37,622 bases of DNA. Origin: Tetragenococcus sp. (GTDB lineage: Bacteria; Bacillota; Bacilli; Lactobacillales; Enterococcaceae). Each line of letters starts with the position of its first letter. Position 1 is the stretch's first letter. Location: assembly GCA_030462125.1 (NCBI GenBank), contig JAKDZT010000006.1, forward strand, positions 1 through 37,622. The letters are read 5' to 3'. Positions 17,509 through 26,460 of the stretch are shown here, piece by piece. The notes under the pieces are model-generated. The model was given only the letters and a program-made list of their open reading frames with translations, made no database searches and was not told the DNA's origin. Position numbers and translations under genes: made by a program.

Positions 17509-17564
17509 TTGGCTTTCCTCTTTTCTAACCTTATTTTCTTTTCTATTTTATCATTGAAAGTAAA

Positions 17565-17598
17565 AAGATACTAGAAAAGAAAAAATTTCCAGTATCTT
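17565..17598 (-). terminator. Intrinsic terminator upstream of hprK
   Basis: A 13-bp stem (17565-17577 / 17586-17598), AAGATACT core with one mismatch on the plus strand that is a G-U pair on the minus strand, then TTTTTA. It is the second terminator after liaZ, before the hprK start. Confidence 0.6.
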
Positions 17599-17681
17599 CT
17601 TGTGAAGTAAATGATTCATTTTTTCATAGAAATTCCCTAGTCTCTTACGCTTTTGCAATCACTTACTTAAAAATTATAAAA

Positions 17682-17724
17682 AATGACCGTTTATTTGAAA
17701 AATGAGCTCAAATAAACGGTCATT
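17682..17724 (-). terminator. Intrinsic terminator of liaXYZ
   Basis: A perfect 17-bp stem (17682-17698 / 17708-17724; core GACCGTTTATTTGA / TCAAATAAACGGTC), 9-nt loop, followed on the minus strand by TTTTTATAATTT. It starts one base past the liaZ stop. Confidence 0.9.
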
Positions 17725-17725
17725 G

Positions 17726-18085
17726 TTATTCCATATACTTACGCATGTTATGATCAGTTACAATCAGATTCACTACCGACATAATAACTGCGACCAATAA
17801 GGAAGCGCCAAATGAGGAAAAACCAAAATTAGACGCCCCTACCAAACTGGAGGTCATTTGTAACATGATCGCATTGATCAAAAAACTAAAAAGACCTAAA
17901 GTTAAAATGGTTAGAGGCAATGATAAGAGTGTCAAAATTGGTTTAACAATGGCGTTTAAAATGGACAAGACAAAACTCGCAAGAAGAGCGGTCAAAAAAC
18001 TTTCGACATGAACCATTTGCGGCAGCAATACCGATAAGCTGATAAACGTCAGCATATTTACGATAAGTCGCTCAAAATAGCTCAC
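17726..18085 (-). CDS. liaZ: LiaZ-like phage-holin-family membrane protein (YvlD type)
   Basis: A 119-residue protein with four hydrophobic segments, matching the four-helix 'phage holin family' (YvlD) proteins despite no phage context. It starts with GTG at 18083-18085, sharing one base with the liaY stop (TAGTG), and GGAG lies upstream within liaY. Third gene of liaX-liaY-liaZ. In Enterococcus faecalis liaXYZ is the main target of the LiaFSR cell-envelope stress system; LiaFSR itself is not in this window. Molecular role not defined. Confidence 0.85.
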   Translation of the reverse strand: MSYFERLIVNMLTFISLSVLLPQMVHVESFLTALLASFVLSILNAIVKPILTLLSLPLTILTLGLFSFLINAIMLQMTSSLVGASNFGFSSFGASLLVAVIMSVVNLIVTDHNMRKYME

Positions 18086-18372
18086 TAAAAATCACTCCAG
18101 TCATCTTCGTCCACTTTCTCTGCCTCTTTACGTTGTCGTTGTTGGTTTCCGTAATTTGTACGGGAGTAGCTCCTCCCATGTTTAGAATGATCTCCCGGGA
18201 TGATCAAAGCTAATACAATGTATAAGAAAACGGGGGATCCGATTCCCATCAACGTGATAAAGACGTAAATAATACGAACGATGGTTGAATCAATACTAAA
18301 ATATTCTGCAATTCCTGCCAATGTACCTGTTAATACCACATTACTTCTGGATTTTGTTAATTTCTTTTTCAT
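18085..18372 (-). CDS. liaY: LiaY-like PspC-domain membrane protein
   Basis: A 95-residue PspC-domain protein: basic N-terminus (MKKKLTKSRSN), the conserved GTLAGIAEYFSIDSTIVRIIYVF block, a hydrophobic helix (about 38-60) ending IIPGD, and a polar tail ending DDWSDF. Located between liaX (49 nt upstream) and liaZ (one-base overlap). PspC-type proteins act at the membrane in envelope stress; in enterococci LiaY is implicated in membrane lipid changes after daptomycin exposure. Role here is by family and synteny. Confidence 0.87.
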   Translation of the reverse strand: MKKKLTKSRSNVVLTGTLAGIAEYFSIDSTIVRIIYVFITLMGIGSPVFLYIVLALIIPGDHSKHGRSYSRTNYGNQQRQRKEAEKVDEDDWSDF

Positions 18373-18421
18373 ACTGTCACCACCTATGCCTTAAATAATT
18401 CTCTTCAATTCTATTTTACAC

Positions 18422-19960
18422 TTATTTATCTGAATCTTTCAAATAAATATTTCCTGTCGTAGTAGATAAGTCAACTTGAGCTATATCTTCCTGTTTACGA
18501 CGAAGATGTAATAATTGATTGGTACGTTCGTCTTTTTGTCGTACCACTTCGTAATCAGTTAAACGACTATTAATCGTACCTAGGCTTGTTTTAGCAGTCG
18601 CTTCTAAACCTAATTGCGGAGGAAATGCTACTTTGATATTCCCATTCACTGAATGAGCGTCTAAACGATTCACTTTCGTTTCACTCATGGTTAGACGAAT
18701 ATCTCCGTTCACAATAGAAATACCAATATTTTGTGGAGTAGCGCTCATCGTTACATTCCCATTAACCGTTTCAATCACTGAATCAATGATCGACCCCTTG
18801 GCTACATTGATTGCGCCATGTACGCCTTCAATTTCTAACATTGTTGCGTTAATGGAATCAATATCTATTTGACCGTTCGTGGTTTTTAGATAAATATCTT
18901 TTACATCTAGTTCATTAATATTAATGGCCCCATTTAGTGATTTAACTGAAATATGATCATAAATCCGTCTTGGTAAGTTAAATACTAAATCACAGCGAAT
19001 ACGTTTGTTGGGGACTTGGAACGATAAATGTTCTTCATCTTCAATAATTTGGCTCCGTTGTTCAAATGCTTCTTCAGGTGTAGCAGCATCCATTTTCCCG
19101 TATAGTTTAATTTTAGCATCAATCCTGATATCAGGCTCATCCCACATATTAAACGTCATACTACCATTGGCGACTTTTATATCAAGAATACTAGCACCTG
19201 TTTGAGGAAACTCAAACGTTTTTTCAAATTTAGTCGTTGAAACACCGGGTACATGAAGATTAATATCTTTCCATTCTACATTTTCATTCACCGTATCTGA
19301 AACATTATCAAAAGTTTTCTTTAAAAAGTCTCCTAAGTGATTTCCAGCTTCAGCCATTTTGCCACCGAATTGATTCCATGTTTCTCCAGCTTGTTCTTTC
19401 CAATCATCGGGAAGATCTATCTTTTCATTCCACTTTTCTTTGGTTTGGTTCCATTGATCTTTGCGGATGGTTTTTAGTTTTTCTTCTAAGCGACTACGTT
19501 CACTGGTCAACTCATTTAAAGAATTTTGCAAGTCACTGATTTCATCTCTTAACTCTTCGCGTCTGGTCTGGCCTTCTGCGTTGACTTCATCGAGTTCTTC
19601 TTGGGTATCGATTTGCATCAATTTTTCCCGCTTTTCCTCGATTTCTTCTTTAATACCTTTAATTTCAGCATTGACTTCGTCCAGCTCAGCAGAAGCTTTA
19701 TTCGCGTTAGTCGCTAATTCATCTAAAATATCTTCTAAATGTTTCTTATTTTCCTCATTTTTTTCTTTGGTAGCTTGTTCAAATGTTTCTTCTGTGTCCG
19801 TTTGTTGTTCTGCTTGTTTTTGTGCGTTTAATTTAGCGCCTTCTTTTTGAATTTGGGCTTCATCTTTTTCCTTTGCCGCTTCTTCTAGCAAATCCAAGGC
19901 TTCATCTGTAGAAAGTACACCTTTTTTTACTAGATCCATAATACGTTGTCTTTCATTCAT
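18422..19960 (-). CDS. liaX: LiaX-like envelope-stress protein (DUF4097)
   Basis: A 512-residue protein. The N-terminal segment MNERQRIMDLVKKGVLSTDEALDLLEEA is the short helical motif common to DUF4097/YvlB proteins. A long charged coiled coil follows (about 35-175). The C-terminal half (about 225-512) is the DUF4097 beta-helix-like domain with repeated short strands (NGSMTFNMW, LNGAININELDV, TNGQIDIDSI, VNGNVTMSA, VNGDIRLTM, VNGNIKVAF, TTGNIYLKD). There is no signal peptide. AAGGAGG precedes the ATG. First gene of the operon. In E. faecalis LiaX senses antimicrobial peptides and daptomycin and modulates LiaFSR; that function is carried over by homology and gene order. Confidence 0.87.
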   Translation of the reverse strand: MNERQRIMDLVKKGVLSTDEALDLLEEAAKEKDEAQIQKEGAKLNAQKQAEQQTDTEETFEQATKEKNEENKKHLEDILDELATNANKASAELDEVNAEIKGIKEEIEEKREKLMQIDTQEELDEVNAEGQTRREELRDEISDLQNSLNELTSERSRLEEKLKTIRKDQWNQTKEKWNEKIDLPDDWKEQAGETWNQFGGKMAEAGNHLGDFLKKTFDNVSDTVNENVEWKDINLHVPGVSTTKFEKTFEFPQTGASILDIKVANGSMTFNMWDEPDIRIDAKIKLYGKMDAATPEEAFEQRSQIIEDEEHLSFQVPNKRIRCDLVFNLPRRIYDHISVKSLNGAININELDVKDIYLKTTNGQIDIDSINATMLEIEGVHGAINVAKGSIIDSVIETVNGNVTMSATPQNIGISIVNGDIRLTMSETKVNRLDAHSVNGNIKVAFPPQLGLEATAKTSLGTINSRLTDYEVVRQKDERTNQLLHLRRKQEDIAQVDLSTTTGNIYLKDSDK

Positions 19961-20028
19961 GGAAATTGCCTCCTTAAAAAGTTTTTCCTTACATTATCAT
20001 TATGCCTTTTTTTCTTAAAATTATCATA

Positions 20029-20042
20029 GGTCTTAAGTACCA
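20029..20042 (-). promoter_or_regulatory. Candidate regulator site upstream of liaX
   Basis: Minus strand TGGTACTTAAGACC, an imperfect palindrome around CTTAAG, lies about 70-80 nt before the liaX ATG. The possible -10 boxes downstream (GATAAT at 19993-19998 or CATAAT at 19999-20004) have no good -35, as expected for an activator-dependent promoter. Identification as a LiaR site is inference; I cannot match it to a firm consensus. Confidence 0.3.
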
Positions 20043-20062
20043 AATTTTTAAATAATGAAAAA

Positions 20063-20087
20063 AGCCGACTCTTTAATAGAATCGGCT
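20063..20087 (-). terminator. Intrinsic terminator of the pst-phoU operon
   Basis: On the minus strand a 9-bp stem AGCCGATTC / GAGTCGGCT (one T-G pair), 7-nt loop, then TTTTTTC, a few bases past the phoU stop. Confidence 0.8.
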
Positions 20088-20092
20088 ACTTA

Positions 20093-20770
20093 TTATTCAT
20101 CCATTTGACGGTTTGAATTTAACTCAGTAATTTTACCGGTAGCTAAATAAACAATCCATTCGCAAATATTCGTTACATAATCACCAATACGCTCCAAATA
20201 TTGGGCGACATTTAAATAGTCTGTTCCGCTGACTACCGTCTCGGGATGGTCTTGCATGAACTTAATTGTATTTGAATAAATCTCATTGTAATATTGATTG
20301 ACTTGTTTGTCCATTTTTGCAATCATTCTGGCATCTTCTTCGTCCGTCTTAACATAAGCAATCAAGACATTATCTACCATTTTTTTAACATAATTCGACA
20401 TGTCAGAAATGGTTGTTTCTATTTCAGCAATACGTGTCGTTCCTTTGACTCGAATCGTTGATTTAGCAATGGAGACTGCGTGGTCTCCCATACGTTCTAA
20501 ATCAGAACTAGCTTTCATCACTGTAATAATCGTACGTAGATCAGTCGTCACTGGTTGTTGTAAAGCAATCATCTCAAAACTTTGCTTTTCCAACTTCACT
20601 TCATGTTCGTTGACTTGCTCATCGCGCTCGATAACTTCTTTAGCCGCTTGTTTATCGTGAGTAATGTAGGATGTCACCGATTTATCAACGGCGCTACTGA
20701 CTAACATCCCCATCTCATAAAACTGGTTATGCAAATTCAATAATTCTTCTTCAAACTGGGAACGTAACAT
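20093..20770 (-). CDS. phoU: Phosphate transport system regulator PhoU
   Basis: A 225-residue all-helical protein made of two three-helix bundles, each with the metal-binding E/D-rich motif typical of PhoU (around DLERMGDHAVSIAKS and YLERIGDYVTNICEW). It links the Pst transporter state to phosphate signalling and restrains uptake. It is the last gene of pstS-pstC-pstA-pstB-pstB-phoU, 37 nt after the second pstB, and ends at a terminator. Length is standard. No PhoP/PhoR pair is in the window. Confidence 0.95.
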   Translation of the reverse strand: MLRSQFEEELLNLHNQFYEMGMLVSSAVDKSVTSYITHDKQAAKEVIERDEQVNEHEVKLEKQSFEMIALQQPVTTDLRTIITVMKASSDLERMGDHAVSIAKSTIRVKGTTRIAEIETTISDMSNYVKKMVDNVLIAYVKTDEEDARMIAKMDKQVNQYYNEIYSNTIKFMQDHPETVVSGTDYLNVAQYLERIGDYVTNICEWIVYLATGKITELNSNRQMDE

Positions 20771-20807
20771 AGTATTCTCACCCTTTCCTATTTTATTTTA
20801 CAAAATT

Positions 20808-21566
20808 CTAACCAAACCTACCAGAAATATAATCGTCCGTCTGTTTTTCTTGAGGATATAAAAAGATGTTTCGTGTTTGATTGAATTCAATCAAATCTCC
20901 ACTTAGAAAAAAAGCGGTCTTATCTGAAATTCTAGAGGCTTGCGACATATTATGCGTAACGATGACCATCGTATATTTGTCTTTTAACTCCGTCAAAGTA
21001 TTTTCGATTTTACCAGAAGATATCGGATCTAATGCACTAGTAGGCTCATCTAGCAAGATAATATCAGGATTTATGGCTAAAACACGCGCAATACAAACAC
21101 GTTGTTGTTGCCCTCCAGAAAGAGCTAAAGCACTCTCATTTAGTTTGTCTTTGACATCATCCCAAACCGAAGCTGCTTTTAAACTTTCTTCCACAATTTG
21201 GTCCAATTCTTTTTCATCTTTTATTCCTTTTAACTTTAAGCCATAAGTAATATTTTCATAAACGGAAAAAGGAAACGGGTTGGGCTGTTGAAAGACCATG
21301 CCAATTTCTTTTCTTAAATCCACAATATCTGTGTTGGGCCCATAAATATCTTGCCCTTTATAAATAATACGGCCCGTGGTTGTTACATTAGGAATCAAAT
21401 CGTTCATACGATTTAAACAACGCAAAAAAGTAGATTTCCCACAACCGGAAGGTCCGATTAAAGCGGTGATCTCGCCTTCATTAAGCGTAAGATCGATGCC
21501 TTTTAAGGCTTCATTTTGTCCGTAATAAAGATGCAGGTCTTTGGTTGTTATAATTGTTTCTGCCAT
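20808..21566 (-). CDS. pstB: Phosphate ABC transporter ATP-binding protein (second copy)
   Basis: A 252-residue ABC ATPase energising phosphate import with PstC/PstA. Walker [10 protein letters not shown], the Q-loop [15 protein letters not shown], the signature ALSGGQQQR and Walker [15 protein letters not shown] are intact. Distal member of two adjacent pstB genes (22 nt apart), both preserved. Starts at ATG after AAAGGATAG. Confidence 0.95.
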   Translation of the reverse strand: MAETIITTKDLHLYYGQNEALKGIDLTLNEGEITALIGPSGCGKSTFLRCLNRMNDLIPNVTTTGRIIYKGQDIYGPNTDIVDLRKEIGMVFQQPNPFPFSVYENITYGLKLKGIKDEKELDQIVEESLKAASVWDDVKDKLNESALALSGGQQQRVCIARVLAINPDIILLDEPTSALDPISSGKIENTLTELKDKYTMVIVTHNMSQASRISDKTAFFLSGDLIEFNQTRNIFLYPQEKQTDDYISGRFG

Positions 21567-21587
21567 TATTCTATCCTTTCTTTTTTG

Positions 21588-22391
21588 CTAACCAAAGTGC
21601 CCAGAGACATAGTCTTCTGTAGCTTTTATTTTTGGTCGAGTAAAGACTTTTCGTGTCACATCGTATTCCAGTGCATTCCCTAAATAAAAGAAAGCCGTGT
21701 AGTCACTAATACGGGCTGCTTGTTGCATATTATGAGTCACAATAATAATCGAATAATTTTCTTTGAGTTGACTGAGCGTTTCTTCGACCGCGCCCGTCGA
21801 GATAGGATCTAGGGCACTAGCTGGCTCATCTAACAACAAAATGTCTGGTTTCATCGCAATCGCCCGTGCAATACACAAACGTTGTTGTTGGCCGCCAGAT
21901 AAGGCCAAGGCACTTTTATGCAATGAATCTTTGACCTGATCCCATAAAGCCGCTTGTTTTAAACTTGTTTCGACGATTTCATCTAACTTTTTCTTATCTT
22001 TTTCACCGTGACGTTCAAGTGCGAACGTAATGTTTTCATAGATAGACTTACTAAAAGGATTCGGTTGTTGAAAAACCATCCCAATTCGTTTCCTCATCTC
22101 ATAAACATCGACGTCTTTTGAATTCAGATCGACATCTTTATACATGATTTTGCCACTTACCTTCGTATTCGCAATTTCATCGTTCATACGATTCAATGAA
22201 CGTAAATACGTTGATTTACCACAGCCAGATGGGCCAATTAAAGCGGTAATTTTATTTTTTTCAAATTCAAGATCGATGCCCTTAATCGCTTCGTTATTTC
22301 CATACCAAACATGTAAATCTTGCGTATTCAAAATAACGTCACGGTCTTTCATTTCAAATATATTTCTATCTCGTAAATTATACTCTTCCAT
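21588..22391 (-). CDS. pstB: Phosphate ABC transporter ATP-binding protein (first copy)
   Basis: A 267-residue PstB paralogue with Walker [11 protein letters not shown]-loop FQQPNPFSKSIYENI, signature ALSGGQQQR and Walker B DILLLDEPASALDP. Compared with the downstream copy it has about 15 extra N-terminal residues (MEEYNLRDRNIFEMK). Two clearly diverged tandem pstB genes are common in enterococci and lactobacilli; both may serve the single PstC/PstA pore. AAGGAG sits 11 nt before the ATG. Confidence 0.95.
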   Translation of the reverse strand: MEEYNLRDRNIFEMKDRDVILNTQDLHVWYGNNEAIKGIDLEFEKNKITALIGPSGCGKSTYLRSLNRMNDEIANTKVSGKIMYKDVDLNSKDVDVYEMRKRIGMVFQQPNPFSKSIYENITFALERHGEKDKKKLDEIVETSLKQAALWDQVKDSLHKSALALSGGQQQRLCIARAIAMKPDILLLDEPASALDPISTGAVEETLSQLKENYSIIIVTHNMQQAARISDYTAFFYLGNALEYDVTRKVFTRPKIKATEDYVSGHFG

Positions 22392-22430
22392 AATGGCTTA
22401 AACTCCTTAGCTAAAAACTAATAAAATAAC

Positions 22431-23318
22431 CTATGAAGCAGAAGTTAACCTTTTATATAACTTCTTACCTGCAGCGCGCGCACCGAAATTAAAAAGTAAT
22501 ACTGCCAGGATTAAAACAGCAGAAGCACCGGCAGACACAGCGTCTCCATCAGGCATCGTTCCTTCTGAATTTATTTTCCAAATATGAACGGCTAAGGTTT
22601 CTGCTTGACGGAACAAACCGATCGGACTCGAAACACTCAGTGGGTTCCAATTGGTAAAATCTAAGGCAGGCGCACTTTGACCTGCTGTATAAATCAAAGC
22701 AGCTGCTTCTCCGAAAATTCGTCCTGAGCTTAAGATAACCCCGCTTAAAATACCTGGTGTAGCTGCTGGTAACACGACGTGCAATACGGTTTCCCAGCGT
22801 GAAAGACCAAGCGCTAAGCCAGCTTCTCTTTGTGTGGGATGAATAGCGTTTAACGATTCTTCAATATTTCTCGTTAATAGTGGTAAATTAAAAAAAGTTA
22901 ATGCCAGTGCACCAGAAATAATGGAAAAGCCGTATTCAAACTGCACGACAAAAATCAGAAAACCGAATAAACCGACAACCACTGAAGGCAAAGAACTCAA
23001 TATTTCTACTGAAGTTCGTATAACATCAGTCACCCAATTTTTTTTCGCATATTCCGATAAGTAGATTCCTGACCCTAATGAAATCGGCAGGCTAATTAAC
23101 ATGGTAATAAGTAATAAGTAAAGAGAGTTAAATAGTTGAATGCCAATTCCACCCCCTTCTTGATAAGATTTAGAAGGCTGAGTCAAAAACTCCCACGAAA
23201 TATGCGGTATTCCTCGAGCCAGTATATAAATCAGCAAAAAAGCAAGAACCAAAACTAAGAAGGCCGCGATAATGTAAAGTATAGCTGTTGCAACTTTATC
23301 CCAACGTTTTGCTTTCAT
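22431..23318 (-). CDS. pstA: Phosphate ABC transporter permease PstA
   Basis: A 295-residue permease with six membrane segments and the cytoplasmic EAA loop (REAGLALGLSRWETVLHVVLPAATPGILSG) that docks PstB. The start ATG shares one base with the pstC stop (TAATG), so the permease pair is translationally coupled. The region LPSVVVGLFG is conserved in PstA/PstC proteins. Confidence 0.95.
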   Translation of the reverse strand: MKAKRWDKVATAILYIIAAFLVLVLAFLLIYILARGIPHISWEFLTQPSKSYQEGGGIGIQLFNSLYLLLITMLISLPISLGSGIYLSEYAKKNWVTDVIRTSVEILSSLPSVVVGLFGFLIFVVQFEYGFSIISGALALTFFNLPLLTRNIEESLNAIHPTQREAGLALGLSRWETVLHVVLPAATPGILSGVILSSGRIFGEAAALIYTAGQSAPALDFTNWNPLSVSSPIGLFRQAETLAVHIWKINSEGTMPDGDAVSAGASAVLILAVLLFNFGARAAGKKLYKRLTSAS

Positions 23319-24238
23319 TATTTCATTGCCCCTTTCTTACCGATCAGTCGGATAATAATGTTAAATATTAGCGACATCAATAGTAAAAGTAAAGCGAGTG
23401 ACCAAAGAACATTATTTTCAACCGTACCCATAATGGTGTTTCCGATACCCATAGTCAAAATCGAAGTCAGTGTTGAAGCTGGCGTTACTAAACTAGTTGG
23501 CATTAAAGCCGCGTTTCCGATAACCATTTGGATAGCTAAAGCTTCACCAAAAGCCCGTGCCATGCCAAAAACCACCGCTGTTAAAATACCTGGTATAGCT
23601 GCCCGTAATACCACTTTATAGATCGTTTGCCAACGAGTCGCTCCCAAAGCCAAAGAAGCTTCGCGGTAATGACGTGGGACAGCTTGTAAAGCATCCACTG
23701 TCATTGTAGTAACGGTGGGTAAAATCATAACAAATAAGACAAAAGTCCCCGCTAAAATACCAAAACCTGTGCCTCCAAAAATAGCGCGGATTATTGGTAC
23801 GATAACAGACAAGCCGATAAAGCCATAAACAACAGAAGGAATACCGACTAATAATTCAATAACAGGTTGTAAAATTTTCTGGCCGTTTTTTGGAGATATT
23901 TCTACCATAAAGACGGCCGCCCCAATCGCAAATGGTGTCGCTACAATCGCGGATAAAAAAGTGACCAAAAAGGAGCCAACGATCATCGGCAAAGCGCCCA
24001 CCATAGGTTGACCATCTGAGCCTACTTGCCCAGGGCTCCATTCTGTACCAAATAAAAAGTTAAAGACATTGACCTTGTCTACAAAAAAGGTCGCCAGTCC
24101 TTTACTTGCAACAAAATAAAAAATAGATAATACAACGAGGACAATAATAGAGATGCATAAGAAACTGATGATGCGTCCTCTGCGTTCCAATTTTGATTTT
24201 TTCGATTTTTTGGTTAACTCTTCTTTTACACTTTCCAA
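23318..24238 (-). CDS. pstC: Phosphate ABC transporter permease PstC
   Basis: A 306-residue permease with a basic cytoplasmic N-terminus, six membrane segments, the conserved IPSVVYGFIGL stretch and the EAA loop REASLALGATRWQTIYKVVLRAAIPGILTA. The start is TTG at 24236-24238: AAGGAGG lies 7 nt upstream and no better in-frame ATG is available. It follows pstS by 75 nt and overlaps pstA by one base. Confidence 0.94.
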   Translation of the reverse strand: MESVKEELTKKSKKSKLERRGRIISFLCISIIVLVVLSIFYFVASKGLATFFVDKVNVFNFLFGTEWSPGQVGSDGQPMVGALPMIVGSFLVTFLSAIVATPFAIGAAVFMVEISPKNGQKILQPVIELLVGIPSVVYGFIGLSVIVPIIRAIFGGTGFGILAGTFVLFVMILPTVTTMTVDALQAVPRHYREASLALGATRWQTIYKVVLRAAIPGILTAVVFGMARAFGEALAIQMVIGNAALMPTSLVTPASTLTSILTMGIGNTIMGTVENNVLWSLALLLLLMSLIFNIIIRLIGKKGAMK

Positions 24239-24313
24239 AAGGTTTCCTCCTTGTTTCTTACTTCCACTTTAGATTAACGTTATAGCGTCAATTCTAATGA
24301 AGACATTGCAAAG

Positions 24314-25168
24314 TTACTCCACAATGTTCCCGTTAGCATCTCTTTCCACTTCCATTTGTGACACGGGGATATAGCCCAGCTCACCTACTAAATTTTCTTG
24401 TGTTTCTTCTGACAGAATATAATCCAAAAATTCTTTCGTTAGCCCCTTAGGCTCACCTTTTGTATACATGTGTTCATAAGACCAAATAGGCCAATCGTTG
24501 GTTGTAACATTTTCATCCGTTGGTTGAACGCCATCAAGAGTTAATACATCGACATCTTCTGTCACATAGGAAAAAGCAAGATAACTGATGGCTCCTGGCG
24601 TATCACTAACAATCTGTCTAACCATCCCACTCGATTCTTGTTCTTGTGAAGAAATCGCGTTTGCGTCATCAAGGATCCATTTTTCAAAAGTATCTCTAGT
24701 CCCACTGCCAGAAGCTCGGTTTAAAATGACAATTTCTTGGTCATTACCACCCACTTCTTTCCAATTCGTGATCTCGCCTAAAAATATTTTTTTCAATTCT
24801 TCTTTTGATAAGTCATTGACACCAACTTCTTTATTAACAACGGGAGTAATGCCAATAACTGCTACCCGATGGTCCACCAGTTGGCTCGCATCCACACCAT
24901 GTTTTTCTTCGGCAAACATATCAGAATTACCGATATCTACGGCTCCAGTTTGGACTTGACTTAAACCAGTTCCACTACCACCACCTTGGACGTTCACAAA
25001 TTGTCCAGGTCGATCTTGTTGGAATTCTTCAGCTACTGTTTCAACTAAAGGTTGTAGTGCAGAAGAACCAACGGCTGTGACAGATTCTCCTTGATCAATC
25101 CACTGACTACAGCCAGAAAGGATAATTGTAAAACCAAGAGTTAATAGTCCTATTATCTTCTTTTTCAT
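24314..25168 (-). CDS. pstS: Phosphate-binding lipoprotein PstS
   Basis: A 284-residue extracellular solute-binding lipoprotein. The signal peptide (MKKKIIGLLTLGFTIILSGC) has an LSGC lipobox with lipidation at Cys20 by Lgt (encoded at 15724). The phosphate-binding motifs are clear: GSSALQPLVET, GGGSGTGLSQV, DIGNSDMF and ASGSGTRDTFEKW. AAAGGAG precedes the ATG. First gene of the pst operon, about 415 nt from the divergent aldo/keto reductase. Confidence 0.96.
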   Translation of the reverse strand: MKKKIIGLLTLGFTIILSGCSQWIDQGESVTAVGSSALQPLVETVAEEFQQDRPGQFVNVQGGGSGTGLSQVQTGAVDIGNSDMFAEEKHGVDASQLVDHRVAVIGITPVVNKEVGVNDLSKEELKKIFLGEITNWKEVGGNDQEIVILNRASGSGTRDTFEKWILDDANAISSQEQESSGMVRQIVSDTPGAISYLAFSYVTEDVDVLTLDGVQPTDENVTTNDWPIWSYEHMYTKGEPKGLTKEFLDYILSEETQENLVGELGYIPVSQMEVERDANGNIVE

Positions 25169-25247
25169 TAGAAGCTCCTTTATTAAGATTGTAACTTACA
25201 GTAAAAGATCACCGCTTTATTCGATATGAGAAAGCATGATCGACTTT

Positions 25248-25256
25248 ATTTTAGCA
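25248..25256 (-). promoter_or_regulatory. Extended -10 of the pst operon
   Basis: Minus strand TGCTAAAAT about 80 nt before the pstS ATG. No convincing -35; activation by a phosphate-responsive regulator would fit, but no regular PhoP-type repeat spacing is seen. The rest of the 25169-25583 gap holds this promoter, the aldo/keto reductase promoter and no gene I can support. Confidence 0.45.
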
Positions 25257-25480
25257 TGTTTCGCCCTACTTAAAAACCTTAATCCTACTTCTGTAAAAAG
25301 AAACCGCTACCCTTATAAATTAGACTGTGACAGGCGTTAACAACAGAAGCGATTTCCTGTGTTTTTTATTATAACAGAACGAGTGAAAAAAAAGCTCCTT
25401 TTTACATCATACCGTATTTTTCTTTCTGCCTTTCTCTCATGAATTTGAATTGACTCACACATATGGTCATTTGTAATTGA

Positions 25481-25509
25481 TTGACTTACGATAAATTTCA
25501 AACTACTAT
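25481..25509 (+). promoter_or_regulatory. Promoter of the second aldo/keto reductase
   Basis: TTGACT (25481-25486), 17-nt spacer, TACTAT (25504-25509). A second ATTGACT occurs 31 bp earlier (25449-25455) with a weaker -10, so two starts are possible. Confidence 0.5.
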
Positions 25510-25583
25510 GAATATATAAAATCGTTTCCAAAGAAACATTTATTTATGCTTGATGATAAAGAAAAATAAGGAGGAGTAACAAA

Positions 25584-26435
25584 ATGGCAATACCAACATT
25601 TCAATTAACAGATGGAACGATCTTACCAGCAGTAGGTTTTGGAACAGCAAGCTTAAAGGGAGCTGCAGGTGTTCAGACACTAACGTCTGCTATGCAAAAT
25701 GGTTATCGTCTATTTGATACAGCGTATAATTATGAAAATGAAGGAACCCTTGGCCAAGCGATCAAAAAATCTAGCCTTGCTCGCAAAGATTTATTAATTG
25801 CTTCTAAATTACCCGGACGTTCTCACCAATATCGTAAAGCTATTTCAGCTATTCAAGAATCATTATATCGGACTGGGCTCGATTACTTTGACCTTTATCT
25901 CATTCATTGGCCCAATCCCAAGCGCGATGAATATGTAGAAGCATGGCAAGCAATGATTGATGCGCAGCGTTTTGGTCTTATCCGTTCGATTGGTGTTTCG
26001 AACTTTTTACCTGAACATTTAGAAAAATTAAAAAAAGAAACAGGCGTGCTTCCAGTGGTAAACCAGTTGGAATTGCATCCATTGTTTAGTCAAAAAGAAC
26101 AACGAGAGTATCATAAGAAAAACCAAATTTTAACAGAAGCTTGGAGTCCACTAGGGGGCACTGACCCTCAACTGGTTAGACCCGTTACCGAATTGCCTTT
26201 ATTAGTAGATTTAGCTAAAAAATATCATAAAAACGTGGGACAAATTATTTTACGTTGGGAATTTCAATTAGGTGTGCTTTCCTTACCACTATCACGTAAT
26301 CCATTTAGACAAGTACAAAATCTTTCCCTTTTTGATTTTGAATTGACAAACGATGAAGTACAACAAATCATCGCGCTAGACCAAGAGGATGCCCGTGTTT
26401 CAGGTCAAGATCCTAAGACCCATGAAGAATTATAA
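25584..26435 (+). CDS. Aldo/keto reductase (second family member)
   Basis: A 283-residue NAD(P)H-dependent oxidoreductase with the tetrad Asp/Tyr in FDTAYNYENE, Lys in IASKLPG and His in YLIHWPNP. The C-terminal cofactor-binding segment (LSLPLSRNPFRQVQNLSLFDFEL) is a diverged version of the usual PK(S)xxxxRIxEN block: 'LSRNPFRQ' replaces the standard PKS, so cofactor preference may differ. AAGGAGGAG precedes the ATG. Monocistronic, divergent from pstS and convergent with ftsX. It is clearly different from the member at 1744. Confidence 0.9.
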   Translation: MAIPTFQLTDGTILPAVGFGTASLKGAAGVQTLTSAMQNGYRLFDTAYNYENEGTLGQAIKKSSLARKDLLIASKLPGRSHQYRKAISAIQESLYRTGLDYFDLYLIHWPNPKRDEYVEAWQAMIDAQRFGLIRSIGVSNFLPEHLEKLKKETGVLPVVNQLELHPLFSQKEQREYHKKNQILTEAWSPLGGTDPQLVRPVTELPLLVDLAKKYHKNVGQIILRWEFQLGVLSLPLSRNPFRQVQNLSLFDFELTNDEVQQIIALDQEDARVSGQDPKTHEEL

Positions 26436-26460
26436 TCGTTACAAAAATTAAACCAACGCG

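Noticed and set aside
17599-17681. Small RNA gene between the two terminators before hprK
   Set aside because: The 83-nt interval has a TTGCAA but no acceptable -10 at the right distance and no conserved structure visible.
17726-18085. Prophage remnant because of the holin-family hit
   Set aside because: The protein is the YvlD/LiaZ type within liaXYZ; no other phage gene or integration site is nearby.
25257-25300. Pho box upstream of pstS
   Set aside because: TTTACA, TTAAGG and TTTAAG hexamers occur, but their spacing (14 and 9 bp) does not fit the 11-bp periodic PhoP site.
25311-25365. Plus-strand terminator (ACAGG...CCTGT with T-run)
   Set aside because: Only a 5-bp stem and there is no plus-strand gene upstream for it to serve.
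25337-25531. 64-codon minus-strand ORF upstream of the second aldo/keto reductase
   Set aside because: Begins with TTG without a ribosome site, has low-complexity composition and lies over the plus-strand promoter region.
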